A program made the position numbers and the translations under genes. A stretch of 64,000 nt of DNA, taken from positions 3,835,269 through 3,899,268 of the forward strand of contig NC_026743.1 of assembly GCF_000210295.1 (NCBI RefSeq), given 5' to 3'. The notes beneath the pieces are model-generated. The model was given only the letters and a program-made list of their open reading frames with translations, was not told the DNA's origin and made no database searches. The DNA comes from Trypanosoma brucei gambiense DAL972. Its lineage: Eukaryota; Euglenozoa; Kinetoplastea; Trypanosomatida; Trypanosomatidae. Positions 19,361 through 29,528 of this stretch are shown in pieces (position 1 is the stretch's first letter; each line of letters begins with the position of its first letter).

Positions 19361-21772
19361 ATGCGTAGATCGGGCAGAGGCAGTGCCGTGCGGTGGTCCT
19401 CGTTATGCAAGTGCCAGTGCTGTTTGTACCGCACGCCACTCGGTGGAACTTACTTCGAGCAAGCGCTGCCTCGGTCGTTGGGTGCCAGACAGGGAAAGGG
19501 CGTTCTCAGTACTGTCAACACGGCATTGTCCAGGAAGGCCCTGAAGCGGCGGCAATCCTTGCCACGGAAGAAGCTCAACGTCCCCCTCACAGCGGAGGGG
19601 TTGAAGGAGCGACTCAAGCAGCTGTCCGCAGAGGAGAGAGAACTTAGTATCGAAAACAACACAGAGGAATGTGATGAACCCTCACCTAACGAGTTTACAA
19701 CCACTCATGAAGCTCGTGTGGCGCTGGCGAGGGTGTTGCACCACGGAGAGAACGCAGGCGAAAGAAAAGAGGTGGCGATGCGCATACCCAGTTTCTGTCG
19801 TTCCCCGGCTGTTAGTGAGACACAGTCGATTGTAGTTGATGACAAAGAGGGCGATATCACGAATGCCGCAGTCCACGTCGGGTGCAGCGTGCTCGGAAGT
19901 GACCTAGACCACCTGGAGCGAGATATGATACGTGACTACCATCAACGCGGAAAGAAGCTCCCAACGTTTGACAATATGTACAGGACTTTAGGTTGCGGAC
20001 GCAAAGGGACGTCGGTGTCAGATACGGAGCCGGAAGATGAAAATTCCAGTGGGGCGATTCAAAGCGAATGTGGACTAGGAGATGCAGGGAGAAGGGGGAC
20101 AGTGGTTGTTGCACCTTCGCACCTTCACCACTCTACACCACCAACCAAGGGACGAAGTGGTGAAGAGGAGGAGGAGGGTGGGTGTTTTGATACAAATACG
20201 CTACCGGCGGATGCGAATCCACACTTTCCTCCCGGGGCATGTGACAATGAAGTCCTTGCGCCCCTGAGCGGCGGATGTGCAGCTTCGGAGCAAACCGAAA
20301 TAACCGACACTGCTTCCTTTATTCCAAGCAACAGCAGGCTCTCCACGGCAGTTTACGATGCTTATAGGCAACGGCCGGCTGATGATCGTCTGGTCGTGCT
20401 ACGGGGAACTGATTTTTGGGATAACGAAGAAAACCGAGCACGTCTGCAAGAGCTGACGGATTATGCCGAAGAAGACTTTGCACGCGAGATGCTGATGGAA
20501 GGCGCGATGGACACTAGTGAAGTTGGTTACTCCACCAACAAGGTACGAAAAGAAACGCTGCTGTACTTTCAGGCACATCCCATTAACGAAATGATTCAAG
20601 AACCGTTTGCGCGCGTGCGGAGCATTCTCCCAAGCGACGGTGGACCGGAAGTACATTTCCCGGCCGATGACCCCGATACAGATGTTGATATTCCCACCGC
20701 CCAAGCGCGGACCATGGCTCGCGAACTCGGCCTCGACCTCATTCGGGTAGGTACACTGTACACACCCATAAATGACAGGCGCGTGGTGGCAGTATGCACT
20801 ATCGCTGATCATCGAGAGCATATGAGGGACATGATTCGATTCAAGATTAAAAAACTTGGGGTGCAGCGGCCGCCAACAAAGGAGGGTATTGAAGTACCTT
20901 TCCGAGGTGGCACTCATCCCCATGCAGTGCGCTTTAAGAGTATCGGGATTGCAAAGCATCTACTCCTGGGCCATGTGGTGCGCATTAATCTCACGGACTT
21001 CGGCACGGTTCGTGAAGGCTTCCCCGTCTTTGGGAGCATCCTTGACGAGGTTGCGCGACAGGCCCTCCAACTGCGTGCTTACCACACCGCTGGCGTTGTG
21101 CGCGCTAACTATAACGAAGTTTACTGTTATCTTTACCCATCAACGGGGCGTTCGCCCAAGTCAACGGTTTTGCATCCCACGCAAGAACAACTAGCCACAG
21201 TACGTGATCGGTGTCTTCTTGAACGAGAACGTGAAGTGTACTTTGATGGCCTATACGATAAGAAGACCCCCCGAGAGCGGCTAACCTACATGAGGAAGCT
21301 GCAGGACGGCACGGCGTGGGCTGATAGGGACGATGGCCTCTCACTGCAACGCCAGCGTGATATGAAGGTAATGTTGGGATATTTACCAAAGGGAAATCAT
21401 GAACTCTACGCCGCCCGTGGTGATGTGAATGTCCCTGCTCCCTTTCGGGCGAGCCACCCCACGTCTGTCGACCGCTGGACGCACCCACAAGAATCTAACT
21501 TGGAGCAGGCGGCGCGTGGGTCAGCTGTGCTTGCTAAGCGGCTTTCCATGACAGTAAGCGAAATGCACGACCGTCAGGAAACAGCTGAAAACCCAGCAAC
21601 GTTGGACCGTTTCTACTATCGCATACAGGGTCCAGCCCTGGAGGCTGGTGAGTTGAAGGAGGCTCTAGGATTGAAAGGCAACCGCAAGCGGCTACCCCGG
21701 CGTGCCCCAGGCTGGGCGACGCTGGGAATGGAGAAGGTTTCCCCTCAAGAAGCGGGGCACGCGGCCAAGTAG
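19361..21772 (+). CDS. Large protein with an IF-3-like region, probably mitochondrial
   Basis: From the first ATG after the splice acceptor the protein has 803 residues. The start (MRRSGRGSAVRWSSL) is basic and serine-rich, like a mitochondrial targeting signal. The first 430 residues are low in recognisable structure, with acidic patches. At about 440-570 the sequence resembles bacterial IF-3: an ARELGLDLIRVG segment matching the N-domain helix-strand, then FKIKKLGVQRPPTKEG, HPHAVRFKSIGIAKHLLLGH and a following beta element matching the C-domain. A 240-residue extension follows. IF-3 prevents premature joining of ribosomal subunits and inspects start codons. In trypanosome mitochondria such factors may also act in small-subunit assembly. 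The IF-3 match is by eye and the flanking extensions are unexplained. Confidence 0.65.
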   Translation: MRRSGRGSAVRWSSLCKCQCCLYRTPLGGTYFEQALPRSLGARQGKGVLSTVNTALSRKALKRRQSLPRKKLNVPLTAEGLKERLKQLSAEERELSIENNTEECDEPSPNEFTTTHEARVALARVLHHGENAGERKEVAMRIPSFCRSPAVSETQSIVVDDKEGDITNAAVHVGCSVLGSDLDHLERDMIRDYHQRGKKLPTFDNMYRTLGCGRKGTSVSDTEPEDENSSGAIQSECGLGDAGRRGTVVVAPSHLHHSTPPTKGRSGEEEEEGGCFDTNTLPADANPHFPPGACDNEVLAPLSGGCAASEQTEITDTASFIPSNSRLSTAVYDAYRQRPADDRLVVLRGTDFWDNEENRARLQELTDYAEEDFAREMLMEGAMDTSEVGYSTNKVRKETLLYFQAHPINEMIQEPFARVRSILPSDGGPEVHFPADDPDTDVDIPTAQARTMARELGLDLIRVGTLYTPINDRRVVAVCTIADHREHMRDMIRFKIKKLGVQRPPTKEGIEVPFRGGTHPHAVRFKSIGIAKHLLLGHVVRINLTDFGTVREGFPVFGSILDEVARQALQLRAYHTAGVVRANYNEVYCYLYPSTGRSPKSTVLHPTQEQLATVRDRCLLEREREVYFDGLYDKKTPRERLTYMRKLQDGTAWADRDDGLSLQRQRDMKVMLGYLPKGNHELYAARGDVNVPAPFRASHPTSVDRWTHPQESNLEQAARGSAVLAKRLSMTVSEMHDRQETAENPATLDRFYYRIQGPALEAGELKEALGLKGNRKRLPRRAPGWATLGMEKVSPQEAGHAAK

Positions 21773-22225
21773 TTACAAAATCATGTCACGGCTGATTTTT
21801 TTTTTTGTGGGTAGGTGTGTATTATTAACTTCTGCTTGAGTTGGTTGGTCGCTTCGACCCCCCTTACTATCTTTATCGCATATATTGCTCATGCAGTTTG
21901 TTAACTTCACTTACCCAAGCGATATGGAGTGCTTTTCTCTTAGTGCTTTACCTCCTTTTGGTCTGTGCATTGAGAACGTTGAATTACTCCTTGGTGCTGT
22001 CAGGACTGTGGGTTCCAAGGGAAGCACTGGGTGAAGACGACGATCGCAACACACGGCCCAACGGAGTGACGCCAGTAGGGAGAATTTGTTCTTATTTCTA
22101 TTCTATTTCCTTCCTTATTTTTTTTTCGCCCCCCTCTCCCCTCCTCCTTGCTATTACCGTAGTTGTAAAGGCACCAGAAGGGAAAAACACAAAAGAACAT
22201 TACTAACCCCGTTGGAAATTATCCA
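21773..22225. other. Intergenic region with pyrimidine tract
   Basis: About 0.45 kb. A long T/C tract (about 22096-22150) precedes the FKBP start and probably directs trans-splicing. No gene recognised. Confidence 0.6.
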
Positions 22226-23503
22226 ATGAGCTCACCAGAGAGCAGTGTGACGAGCTTGGACAGTCAACCTGTTCGCGAGGTGGAGTACCCCGTCGGTGTG
22301 CAAACCGAGGTTCCGGACACAAATGGCGGTCTCTTCAAGACGGTGCTTATTGAGGGAAGCGGGACTAAGCCAATAAAGGGTTCGAAGGTGACAGTACACT
22401 ACGTCGGCACGCTGGAGTCCGATGGCTCCAAGTTCGACAGCAGTCGTGACCGCGGGGAATACTTCGAGTTCACGTTGGGTCGCGGGCAGGTCATCAAAGG
22501 TTGGGATCGGGGCGTCGCCACTATGCGGGTGGGGGAGAAGGCAGTTTTGCGCTGCACGCCAGAATACGGCTACGGTGCGGCCGGCAGCCCGCCGAAGATA
22601 CCAGCGAACGCCACACTTCTATTTGAAGTGGAGCTATTCAGTTGGACACGGGAGGAGGATATTTCCGAGAGCAAGGACAAATCGATCATGAAAAGCCTTG
22701 CTGTCGAGGGTATCGATTACGAAAAGCCTGGATACGAATCCAAGCTGAAAGTTGACCTACGCGTGTACGCGGGGCCGCACAGCGATGACCAGCCAGGGAC
22801 GCTGCTGTGCGAGCGGCTCGACTGGGAACTCACCTTGGGTGACACGCCGCTGCCACCCCACCTTGAGACATGCCTCTCAACTATGCGGAAGCGCGAATCT
22901 GCTTCCTTCCGTATCGATCCCCGTCTTTCCACGGAACACAACGAGGAGTTCAACATATCCCCTGGCTCGCAGCTAACATACGCAGTAGAGTTGCGCGAGC
23001 TCACTACGGTCAAAACATGGATGTTCGAGGGTCCGGCACGGGTGGAAGAAGCAGAGCGACGGAGGGCACAGGGCAATGAGGCCGTAAGGAGCGGAAAGTT
23101 CAGCGTCGCAGAACGGAAATATCGTCGAGCACTGGAATTTGTCGAGGCAGATAGCGGTTTCGGCAGTGATAATGATGAGAGCTTGGCGAGTGCCCGCAAA
23201 GTCCGTCTGGTGCTTTGGGGTAACCTGGCGCAGGCCCTTCTTGCCCAAGGGTCTCACCAGGAGTGTATCCGGTACTGTAACAGGGTGCTGGAGGTTGAAC
23301 CAGGTAACGCAAAGGCATTGTTCCGCCGGGCAAAGGCCTATGATGCACAGAGTGACTGGCACGAGGCGAAGGGGGATCTTGAGACGATCCTGCAAGCAGA
23401 TCCACAGAATACGGACGCCAGGGTGCTGTTGCAGCGGGTACAGGCACAACGCAAAGCCTACGAGAAAAAGCAGCGTGAGGCATATAAGAAGATGTTTTCG
23501 TAG
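22226..23503 (+). CDS. FKBP-type peptidyl-prolyl isomerase with TPR domain
   Basis: The 425-residue protein has the layout of large immunophilins (FKBP51/52 type, plant FKBP62). An active-looking FKBP domain covers about residues 45-140 (KVTVHYVGTLESDG, FEFTLGRGQVIKGWD, EYGYGAAG, IPANATLLFEVEL), with tyrosine, phenylalanine, aspartate and tryptophan positions conserved. A second, degenerate FKBP-like domain lies at about 155-260. Three TPR helices pairs follow (about 268-410: RRAQGNEAVRSGKF, GNLAQALLAQG, AKALFRRAKAYDAQ), which in this family bind the HSP90 C-terminus. The C-terminal tail is basic and could bind calmodulin. It should act as an HSP90 co-chaperone in the cytosol. The family is certain; the client proteins are unknown. 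Confidence 0.93.
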   Translation: MSSPESSVTSLDSQPVREVEYPVGVQTEVPDTNGGLFKTVLIEGSGTKPIKGSKVTVHYVGTLESDGSKFDSSRDRGEYFEFTLGRGQVIKGWDRGVATMRVGEKAVLRCTPEYGYGAAGSPPKIPANATLLFEVELFSWTREEDISESKDKSIMKSLAVEGIDYEKPGYESKLKVDLRVYAGPHSDDQPGTLLCERLDWELTLGDTPLPPHLETCLSTMRKRESASFRIDPRLSTEHNEEFNISPGSQLTYAVELRELTTVKTWMFEGPARVEEAERRRAQGNEAVRSGKFSVAERKYRRALEFVEADSGFGSDNDESLASARKVRLVLWGNLAQALLAQGSHQECIRYCNRVLEVEPGNAKALFRRAKAYDAQSDWHEAKGDLETILQADPQNTDARVLLQRVQAQRKAYEKKQREAYKKMFS

Positions 23504-25988
23504 ATGTGTGCTATGAAGCGGGTCTTATCTCATCCTGTGACTCAACATTATTTAAGCCACCGCTACATATATGAAGCGACCATTATTATTACTATTATTA
23601 TTATTATTATTATTATCACTATTATTATTATTACTTTTTATTTCTGTTACCTTAAACGCACTGGCCTTGTCATATTCCCCTTCCTCCTTTCCCCTCTTTG
23701 GAAGGTACCGTACCTTTATGCGTTTGATAAGAGGTCCACCACCGTGCAATCACTCTTCTCCACTTGTCTCCCGCGTCTTCAGTTTCTTTCGATAGCATCT
23801 CTTTGTAGCGGTATGCATTAGATCGTATTTACTTTGACGAGGATGAAGTAGCGTGGGAAGGAGAAACGTTGACTGAGTTGTATAATTAGGCCAACATCCC
23901 CCCCCTCTTTCCTCCCTGTGATTACCTTACTACTGCGCTTGTCCTGCTTGTGAACGTTATTGTTTACTTGTTTGCTGCCAGATAGCATGTGTGTTCAGAT
24001 GGGGTTGCTGGTGTCTTCGGTTAAACCCAGGAGAAGCTGGCGGTCCGTGGTAGCGGCCGAAAGACATTCACCGGGTGCGTAGCCGTTTCAAGTTGCACTG
24101 TACTGACAGGCCCTACGGGTTCGTTACTGCACTCATGTCTCTTACTTAGCGTGTGGCGCCTCCATAGAGATGGGACGCAATTAAAGTCGCCTCCGGAGAA
24201 CTGCCTGCTAGCAGTCCGTTTGTGGGCGCAGAGGGGTGTGGACTATTTGGTGTCTATTGGGGGTACCGTCCGCACGTCAGTCTACGTTCTAAACTTCAAA
24301 CGGCTGGTCACCACTTCTTCGTTATGGAGTACCGCTAAGCCGGTGGTTTGTACTGTCGGCTCTACGGCTGTTTGATGCTGGCTGAGCATCAGGTTACATG
24401 CATTGCGACTCAACTGATTCCCGCCCCATATTACTCTTACGCCCTCTGCAAGACACTGTGCTGCAGTCGGTGGAAGCCCATCAATGTCCTGTTTGCCACA
24501 AACGGTCTCTTTAAAATAGTCGATTTCGACTGGGCTCCGTGTGAGATGTCACCGTACGTTCCGTTAGACACTTATGGCTCCCTCTACGGACGTGCAATCA
24601 TTGGGGGTCGCACTGCACGAACCGGTCACCGGAAATTCGCAAAATGAAACCCCAACCGCGAGAAATTTCGACATTCTGTTCTGCTCTGTGGATTCCCCCC
24701 TCCCCAATTATTACTCTCAACGGCTGAAGTCTTGAGTGGATTGTGGAAACCATACTACAAAATTGACCAAAGGTAGGTCCGATAGGTTTTGAGGTTGCTT
24801 GACGAACCAGTGTGGTTCATCTCCACTTGCTACGACCACTGTCAACACCGTCACAGCGGTACCGGTGTGTGTGCGGGGTGGTCTTCGTGGAGTTGTGGGA
24901 CGAGCAGTTGTTTTCCTCATTGCAGGTCCTGGGCCCCACGACTTCGTTTGACACGGTGCGGATACTTGAACCCTCACTTGCCTACCACAAACGGTATTTA
25001 AATTTCGTCTAGCCACCAAATTTACCCACACTAGCAGAACGTGGTAGCAAGCGCTCGGAGCAGCACTTCACCACATGACAGGGGGCGGATCATGCTCTTT
25101 AAGAAGTGATCAACGGGCGTTGGAAGTGCTGTTGAGGATGTGGATCCTTTTTTTTTTTTAAACAGAATGGACCGTCCAGTAAGTGATCCGATTATGAGAA
25201 GAGGCCGTGCTGCGGAAGAAACAGGATGGGGGGAAAGTGACGGTAATTTTGTCACCTGAAGTAATCAGTTTCTCTTCCACGTGTTGTGATAGATCTTTAC
25301 GCTGATTAGTCTCATTTTGTACCTCCGCACAATCATGTACAAAGGTATAGTTGATTATCTCTTAATGTGCGTATTTCCCTTTCCCCTCATCCTCAGTTCG
25401 TATCGTTTGTTTTATGTTGACGATTCTTATTTTTTTCTCCGCCTCTCTTCACGTGTGCCTGCGTCGGGTAACATTTTTTTTTTCAAGCGCACTTGGCACC
25501 CCTTATAACTAATCACCACGATTACTGTTGCCGGTTCGGTGAAAATGGCTATACGGGGCAATACCTGTTGATAGCGGCTGCAAGAGGTTCGCCGAAAGGG
25601 GGTGGTAGGCGTTTCCAATTTGTGTGCAAAGAAACTCCAAGGACACTTCGTCTATCATACACTGGAGGAGAGCTGTCGCAGCCAGTTCGTGTTTTGTTTT
25701 CTCCGCTGTGGTGCCGCCTTTAGGTACCAGTGATAAGAGAAGTTGGTTGCGTTGAGCCGCCAACTTGTTGTTTTTTCTAGCTTCCTCTTCAGATATTACT
25801 CGTCCGTTTACTCATATATATATATATATTTTTTTTCTTTCTTTTTTTTTTGTGGCACCTGCTTTTTATAAGGTGAGGCTGGGTAGGGTTTTAAAAGAAT
25901 AGTTTATTATCTTATTTCATTTACCCCAAGAGCACTTGCACACAAGCACATACATATTCAAACATACAGTCACTGACTCCAACTTCCG
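23504..25988. other. 2.5 kb intergenic region
   Basis: No gene is supported. It holds an ATT/TTA repeat near its start and a TA/T-rich tract at 25813-25851 that probably directs trans-splicing of the next gene. Frames at 24.1-25.0 kb are short and on both strands and look like noise. The spacing is larger than usual for this array. Confidence 0.55.
23575..23640. repeat. (ATT)n microsatellite
   Basis: About 20 imperfect ATT/TTA trinucleotide units just downstream of the FKBP gene, in its probable 3' UTR. Confidence 0.9.
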
Positions 25989-27149
25989 ATGTCTTACTTG
26001 ACAGAGGAGGAGGAGAAGGAGCGACAGCGGGAACAGCAGCGCCGCATGTCACGGCAGCAGATCATAGAGCATGTCAAGAAAAATCTCCTCTATACCGCTT
26101 TTGATGTGAAGTGGGTTCCTCACAGCGCCTGTCTCGCCATTGTGGGGCAGTATCCGAACAACCAAGGTGCACTTTCCTTCATGCAGCTCAACAAGGGTGA
26201 GCTCACTGTACGGCATGAGATCCGTACGAAGCTTCCGTTGAAGTGCTGCACGTTTGCCCACAACAGCCGCCAGATATCCTCAGCTGCTCTTACAATAGCA
26301 GCTGGAGACTTCGCCGGAGGCCTTTCCCTTTGGGATGTTGAGCGCCTCAGTAGCAGTAGTGGGGACAACGGCAAATTTGACGAGAATGAGGCACTCTTTA
26401 AGGCACCACGTGCCCATGAGAATATAATCAACGCGGTAGACGGGGCCCAGTTCACCGGCCCACCGGAAATTGCGAGTTGCGGTCGCGACGGGTGTGTGAA
26501 GGTGTGGGATGTTCGGCAGGCTGCGAAGCCGGTGGTGGTATTAAGCCCAGCGGACCCGGCGCGGGCGCGCGACTGTTGGACTGTTCGGCTCGGTAATAGC
26601 AGTGACCCCGACGAGCGGGTAGTAGTGGCAGGGTACGACAATGGCGATGTGAAGCTGTTTGACCTCCGCACGCAGAAGATGCTGCATGAATTTAATGTGG
26701 GTAACGGCGTGTGTGATGTGGAGTTTGATCGGCCCGATATTCCCATGAACAAGCTCATCGTCTCACTGCTAGAGGGACGTGTGCGCGTTTATGACGTACG
26801 GACGTTACATCCCACACTAGGATATGCCTATGTGGAAGAACGCGTCTCGAGTGGAACTGTTTGGTGCAGTCGGGCGTTGCCGCAGAATCGTGAGGTGTTC
26901 GCGTGCGGTGGTGGTGGCGAAGTGACGTTGTGCCGCTATCGGTATCCCCCTGAGCGGACCCTGCGGGATAGTGACGGCGTAGCGAAGGGGATCGCGGGAT
27001 GTGTGGAGGAACTGAACAAGGCGAAGGTGGGGGACCAGCCGATTCACACGATGGATTGGAACCGTTCCAAAGAGGGGCTATTAGCCTGTGCATCCTTCGA
27101 TCAAAGTATTCGAGTTATGCTCGTGACTAAGTTGTCGCTCGTACAATGA
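25989..27149 (+). CDS. WDR92: WD40 protein WDR92 (Monad / DNAAF10), dynein assembly factor
   Basis: The 386-residue beta-propeller matches the WDR92 family closely. Marker segments are CGRDGCVKVWDVRQ (about 160), an RDCWTVRLGNSS-type strand (about 190), VVAGYDNGDVKLFDLR (about 212), NGVCDVEFDR and PMNKLIVSLLEGRVRVYDVR (about 240-275), a TVWCSRALPQNREVFACGG strand (about 295-315), and LLACASFDQSIRVMLVTKL at the C-terminus. Family-specific motifs such as AGYDNGD and LPQNRE set it apart from generic WD40 proteins. WDR92 works with R2TP-like chaperones (RUVBL1/2, PIH proteins, RPAP3/SPAG1) in pre-assembly of axonemal dyneins. It is expected in an organism with a motile flagellum. A PIH1 protein is in the same polycistron. 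Confidence 0.87.
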   Translation: MSYLTEEEEKERQREQQRRMSRQQIIEHVKKNLLYTAFDVKWVPHSACLAIVGQYPNNQGALSFMQLNKGELTVRHEIRTKLPLKCCTFAHNSRQISSAALTIAAGDFAGGLSLWDVERLSSSSGDNGKFDENEALFKAPRAHENIINAVDGAQFTGPPEIASCGRDGCVKVWDVRQAAKPVVVLSPADPARARDCWTVRLGNSSDPDERVVVAGYDNGDVKLFDLRTQKMLHEFNVGNGVCDVEFDRPDIPMNKLIVSLLEGRVRVYDVRTLHPTLGYAYVEERVSSGTVWCSRALPQNREVFACGGGGEVTLCRYRYPPERTLRDSDGVAKGIAGCVEELNKAKVGDQPIHTMDWNRSKEGLLACASFDQSIRVMLVTKLSLVQ

Positions 27150-27467
27150 GTGGTGAAACAGGTATGACGACAGCAGGTTACCACAATTTACAAGTGATGA
27201 CAAAATGGAGTGGAGCCATGAGAAACAAGTGAATGGAGAGACATAAGATTAAAAGGGTGTTTTCAACGCTTCCTGCATACGTGTGCACGTGTTAAGCGAT
27301 GTGATCTGCGCTGCGTGAGACTATTTTGTGGGAAACTGCAGCCGCCGCCACCGCAGCTATCTTGACCTTCCTCCGTACAGGAAGCCATCCCTTTGCAAAG
27401 GACCCACCCATGCTTGGCTGGGGATACAAACAGAGAGGTGCAGAAAGCGTAGCCTTCCCAGAGTTCT

Positions 27468-27491
27468 TATATATATATATATATATATATA
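27468..27491. repeat. (TA)n microsatellite
   Basis: About 12 TA units between WDR92 and IMPDH. Confidence 0.9.
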
Positions 27492-27696
27492 GCAGTGGGT
27501 TACGGGACGTACTATAGGAAACGGGGCTGTATGTTTGTGGGGTTAGGTGGAGTGAAAGAGCTGCACACGCACGCATGCACATGCTTGCATGTACTGTAAG
27601 TGAAGCCTAATAGAACAGTAAAAGGGATTACAGGTTTGCTAGTTAGGTCTCTATGGCCACAACCACGTGTTATCTTTCGATTTCTGACTACATGGC

Positions 27697-27735
27697 TTTA
27701 TTTCCCCTATTATTCCTTTCCTTTTTTGAATACAG
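27697..27735 (+). promoter_or_regulatory. Probable trans-splice acceptor of IMPDH
   Basis: A T/C-rich tract at 27697-27727 ends in ATACAG with AG at 27734-27735. I found no ATG between it and the IMPDH start at 27990, giving a 5' UTR of about 250 nt. It also lies inside a 97-codon frame at 27653-27946, which argues against that frame being a gene. Confidence 0.6.
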
Positions 27736-27989
27736 CGTGCGCTATATAACGAAAAGCAGTGACTACAGAGAGAATAAGCGGTTAATAGAGTTACCTGATA
27801 AAATTAAACTACATTTCCATATTTGCTCACCACCCATATATAAGGAGGTGTTAACTAAAGAAGGGGGATTGAATTTACGCAAACGATATATAATAATAAA
27901 GCGAGCTTGCACGCTCCTGGAGGAAGCAAACAACTTTATCCTTTAAGAGGGGACAAAACTGCATAAGACCGCAGCGCAAGTGTATCTAA

Positions 27990-29528
27990 ATGGAAAACAC
28001 CAACCTACGCACCAAAACGCTGCGGGACGGTACCACCGCCGAGGAGCTCTTTTCCCAGGATGGACTATCATTCAATGATTTTATAATTTTACCCGGTTTT
28101 ATTGACTTTGACTCTTCGAAGGTAAATGTCTCCGGACAGTTTACCAAAAATATTCTTCTTCACCTTCCACTGGTGTCTTCCCCTATGGACACAGTGACGG
28201 AGAGCAGCATGGCCCGTGCCATGGCACTAATGGGGGGCATCGGTGTCATTCACAACAACTGCACTGTGGAGCAGCAGGCACGGATGGTGCGAAGTGTGAA
28301 ACTGTACCGCAACGGGTTTATCATGAAGCCAAAGTCTGTCTCCCCCGACGTGCCTGTCTCGACCATTAGGAATATAAAATCGGAGAAGGGTATCAGCGGC
28401 ATTCTTGTCACAGAAGGGGGTAAATACGACGGTAAATTGCTGGGTATTGTATGCACCAAGGATATAGACTTCGTAAAGGATGCCAGTGCTCCGGTGTCGC
28501 AATACATGACACGGCGTGAAAATATGACAGTGGAGCGGTACCCTATCAAGTTGGAGGAGGCGATGGATGTACTGAACCGCAGCCGTCACGGATACCTCCC
28601 CGTGCTCAATGACAAGGACGAGGTGGTATGCCTCTGTTCCCGTCGTGATGCCGTCCGCGCGAGGGACTATCCAAACAGTTCTTTGGACCGCAATGGGCAT
28701 TTGCTTTGTGCGGCGGCCACCTCCACTCGGGAGGCCGACAAAGGACGTGTGGCAGCTCTGTCAGAGGCGGGTATCGATGTTCTGGTACTTGACAGCTCGC
28801 AAGGCAACACAATTTATCAGGTGTCTTTCATACGCTGGGTGAAGAAGACATACCCCCACCTCGAGGTTGTGGCCGGTAACGTCGTAACGCAGGACCAGGC
28901 GAAGAACCTGATAGATGCCGGGGCAGATAGCCTGCGGATCGGGATGGGAAGTGGGAGCATTTGCATCACACAGGAGGTTCTTGCATGCGGTCGGCCCCAG
29001 GCAACAGCAATTTATAAAGTTGCCCGCTACGCTGCTTCTCGTGGGGTTCCGTGTGTTGCCGATGGTGGCCTGAGGAATGTTGGTGACGTTTGCAAGGCGC
29101 TGGCGGTTGGCGCCAACGTGGCGATGCTGGGTTCGATGATTGCGGGTACCTCCGAAACGCCTGGGGAGTATTTCTTCAAGGATGGCATGCGGCTCAAGGG
29201 CTACCGTGGAATGGGGAGCATTGATGCTATGCTGCAGGGACGGGAGTCAGGCAAGCGGTACCTGTCGGAAAATGAAACCCTGCAAGTGGCACAGGGTGTG
29301 GCAGGGGCTGTGCTTGACAAGGGCTCCGTTCTGAAACTTCTGGCGTACATCCATAAGGGTTTGCAGCAGTCGGCTCAAGATATTGGGGAGGTGAGTTTTG
29401 ATGCCATAAGGGAGAAGGTGTACGAAGGTCAAGTTCTCTTTAACCGGCGCAGCCTGACGGCGCAGTCAGAGGGTGCTGTTCACTCGTTGCACCACTACGA
29501 GAGGAAACTCTTTGCCTCGAAGCTCTAA
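27990..29528 (+). CDS. IMPDH: Inosine-5'-monophosphate dehydrogenase, glycosomal
   Basis: The 512-residue enzyme oxidises IMP to XMP with NAD, the rate-limiting step to guanine nucleotides. The TIM barrel is evident ([14 protein letters not shown] near 25, [10 protein letters not shown] near 66, [42 protein letters not shown]). The catalytic cysteine is C325 in GSGSICIT. Two CBS domains are inserted at about 105-215. The C-terminus is SKL, a perfect type 1 peroxisomal targeting signal, so the enzyme should be imported into glycosomes. Trypanosomes cannot make purines de novo and depend on salvage, which makes this enzyme important. Length and motifs are normal. Confidence 0.97.
   Translation: MENTNLRTKTLRDGTTAEELFSQDGLSFNDFIILPGFIDFDSSKVNVSGQFTKNILLHLPLVSSPMDTVTESSMARAMALMGGIGVIHNNCTVEQQARMVRSVKLYRNGFIMKPKSVSPDVPVSTIRNIKSEKGISGILVTEGGKYDGKLLGIVCTKDIDFVKDASAPVSQYMTRRENMTVERYPIKLEEAMDVLNRSRHGYLPVLNDKDEVVCLCSRRDAVRARDYPNSSLDRNGHLLCAAATSTREADKGRVAALSEAGIDVLVLDSSQGNTIYQVSFIRWVKKTYPHLEVVAGNVVTQDQAKNLIDAGADSLRIGMGSGSICITQEVLACGRPQATAIYKVARYAASRGVPCVADGGLRNVGDVCKALAVGANVAMLGSMIAGTSETPGEYFFKDGMRLKGYRGMGSIDAMLQGRESGKRYLSENETLQVAQGVAGAVLDKGSVLKLLAYIHKGLQQSAQDIGEVSFDAIREKVYEGQVLFNRRSLTAQSEGAVHSLHHYERKLFASKL

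Noticed and set aside
21841..22206. 121-codon hydrophobic frame before the FKBP gene
   Set aside because: It runs through the pyrimidine tract, which encodes hydrophobic residues by chance, and ends just before the FKBP start.
27653..27946. 97-codon frame upstream of IMPDH
   Set aside because: Its ATG lies before a strong pyrimidine tract and AG that most likely splice the IMPDH transcript, so it would be cut; the composition is AT-driven and no domain is seen.
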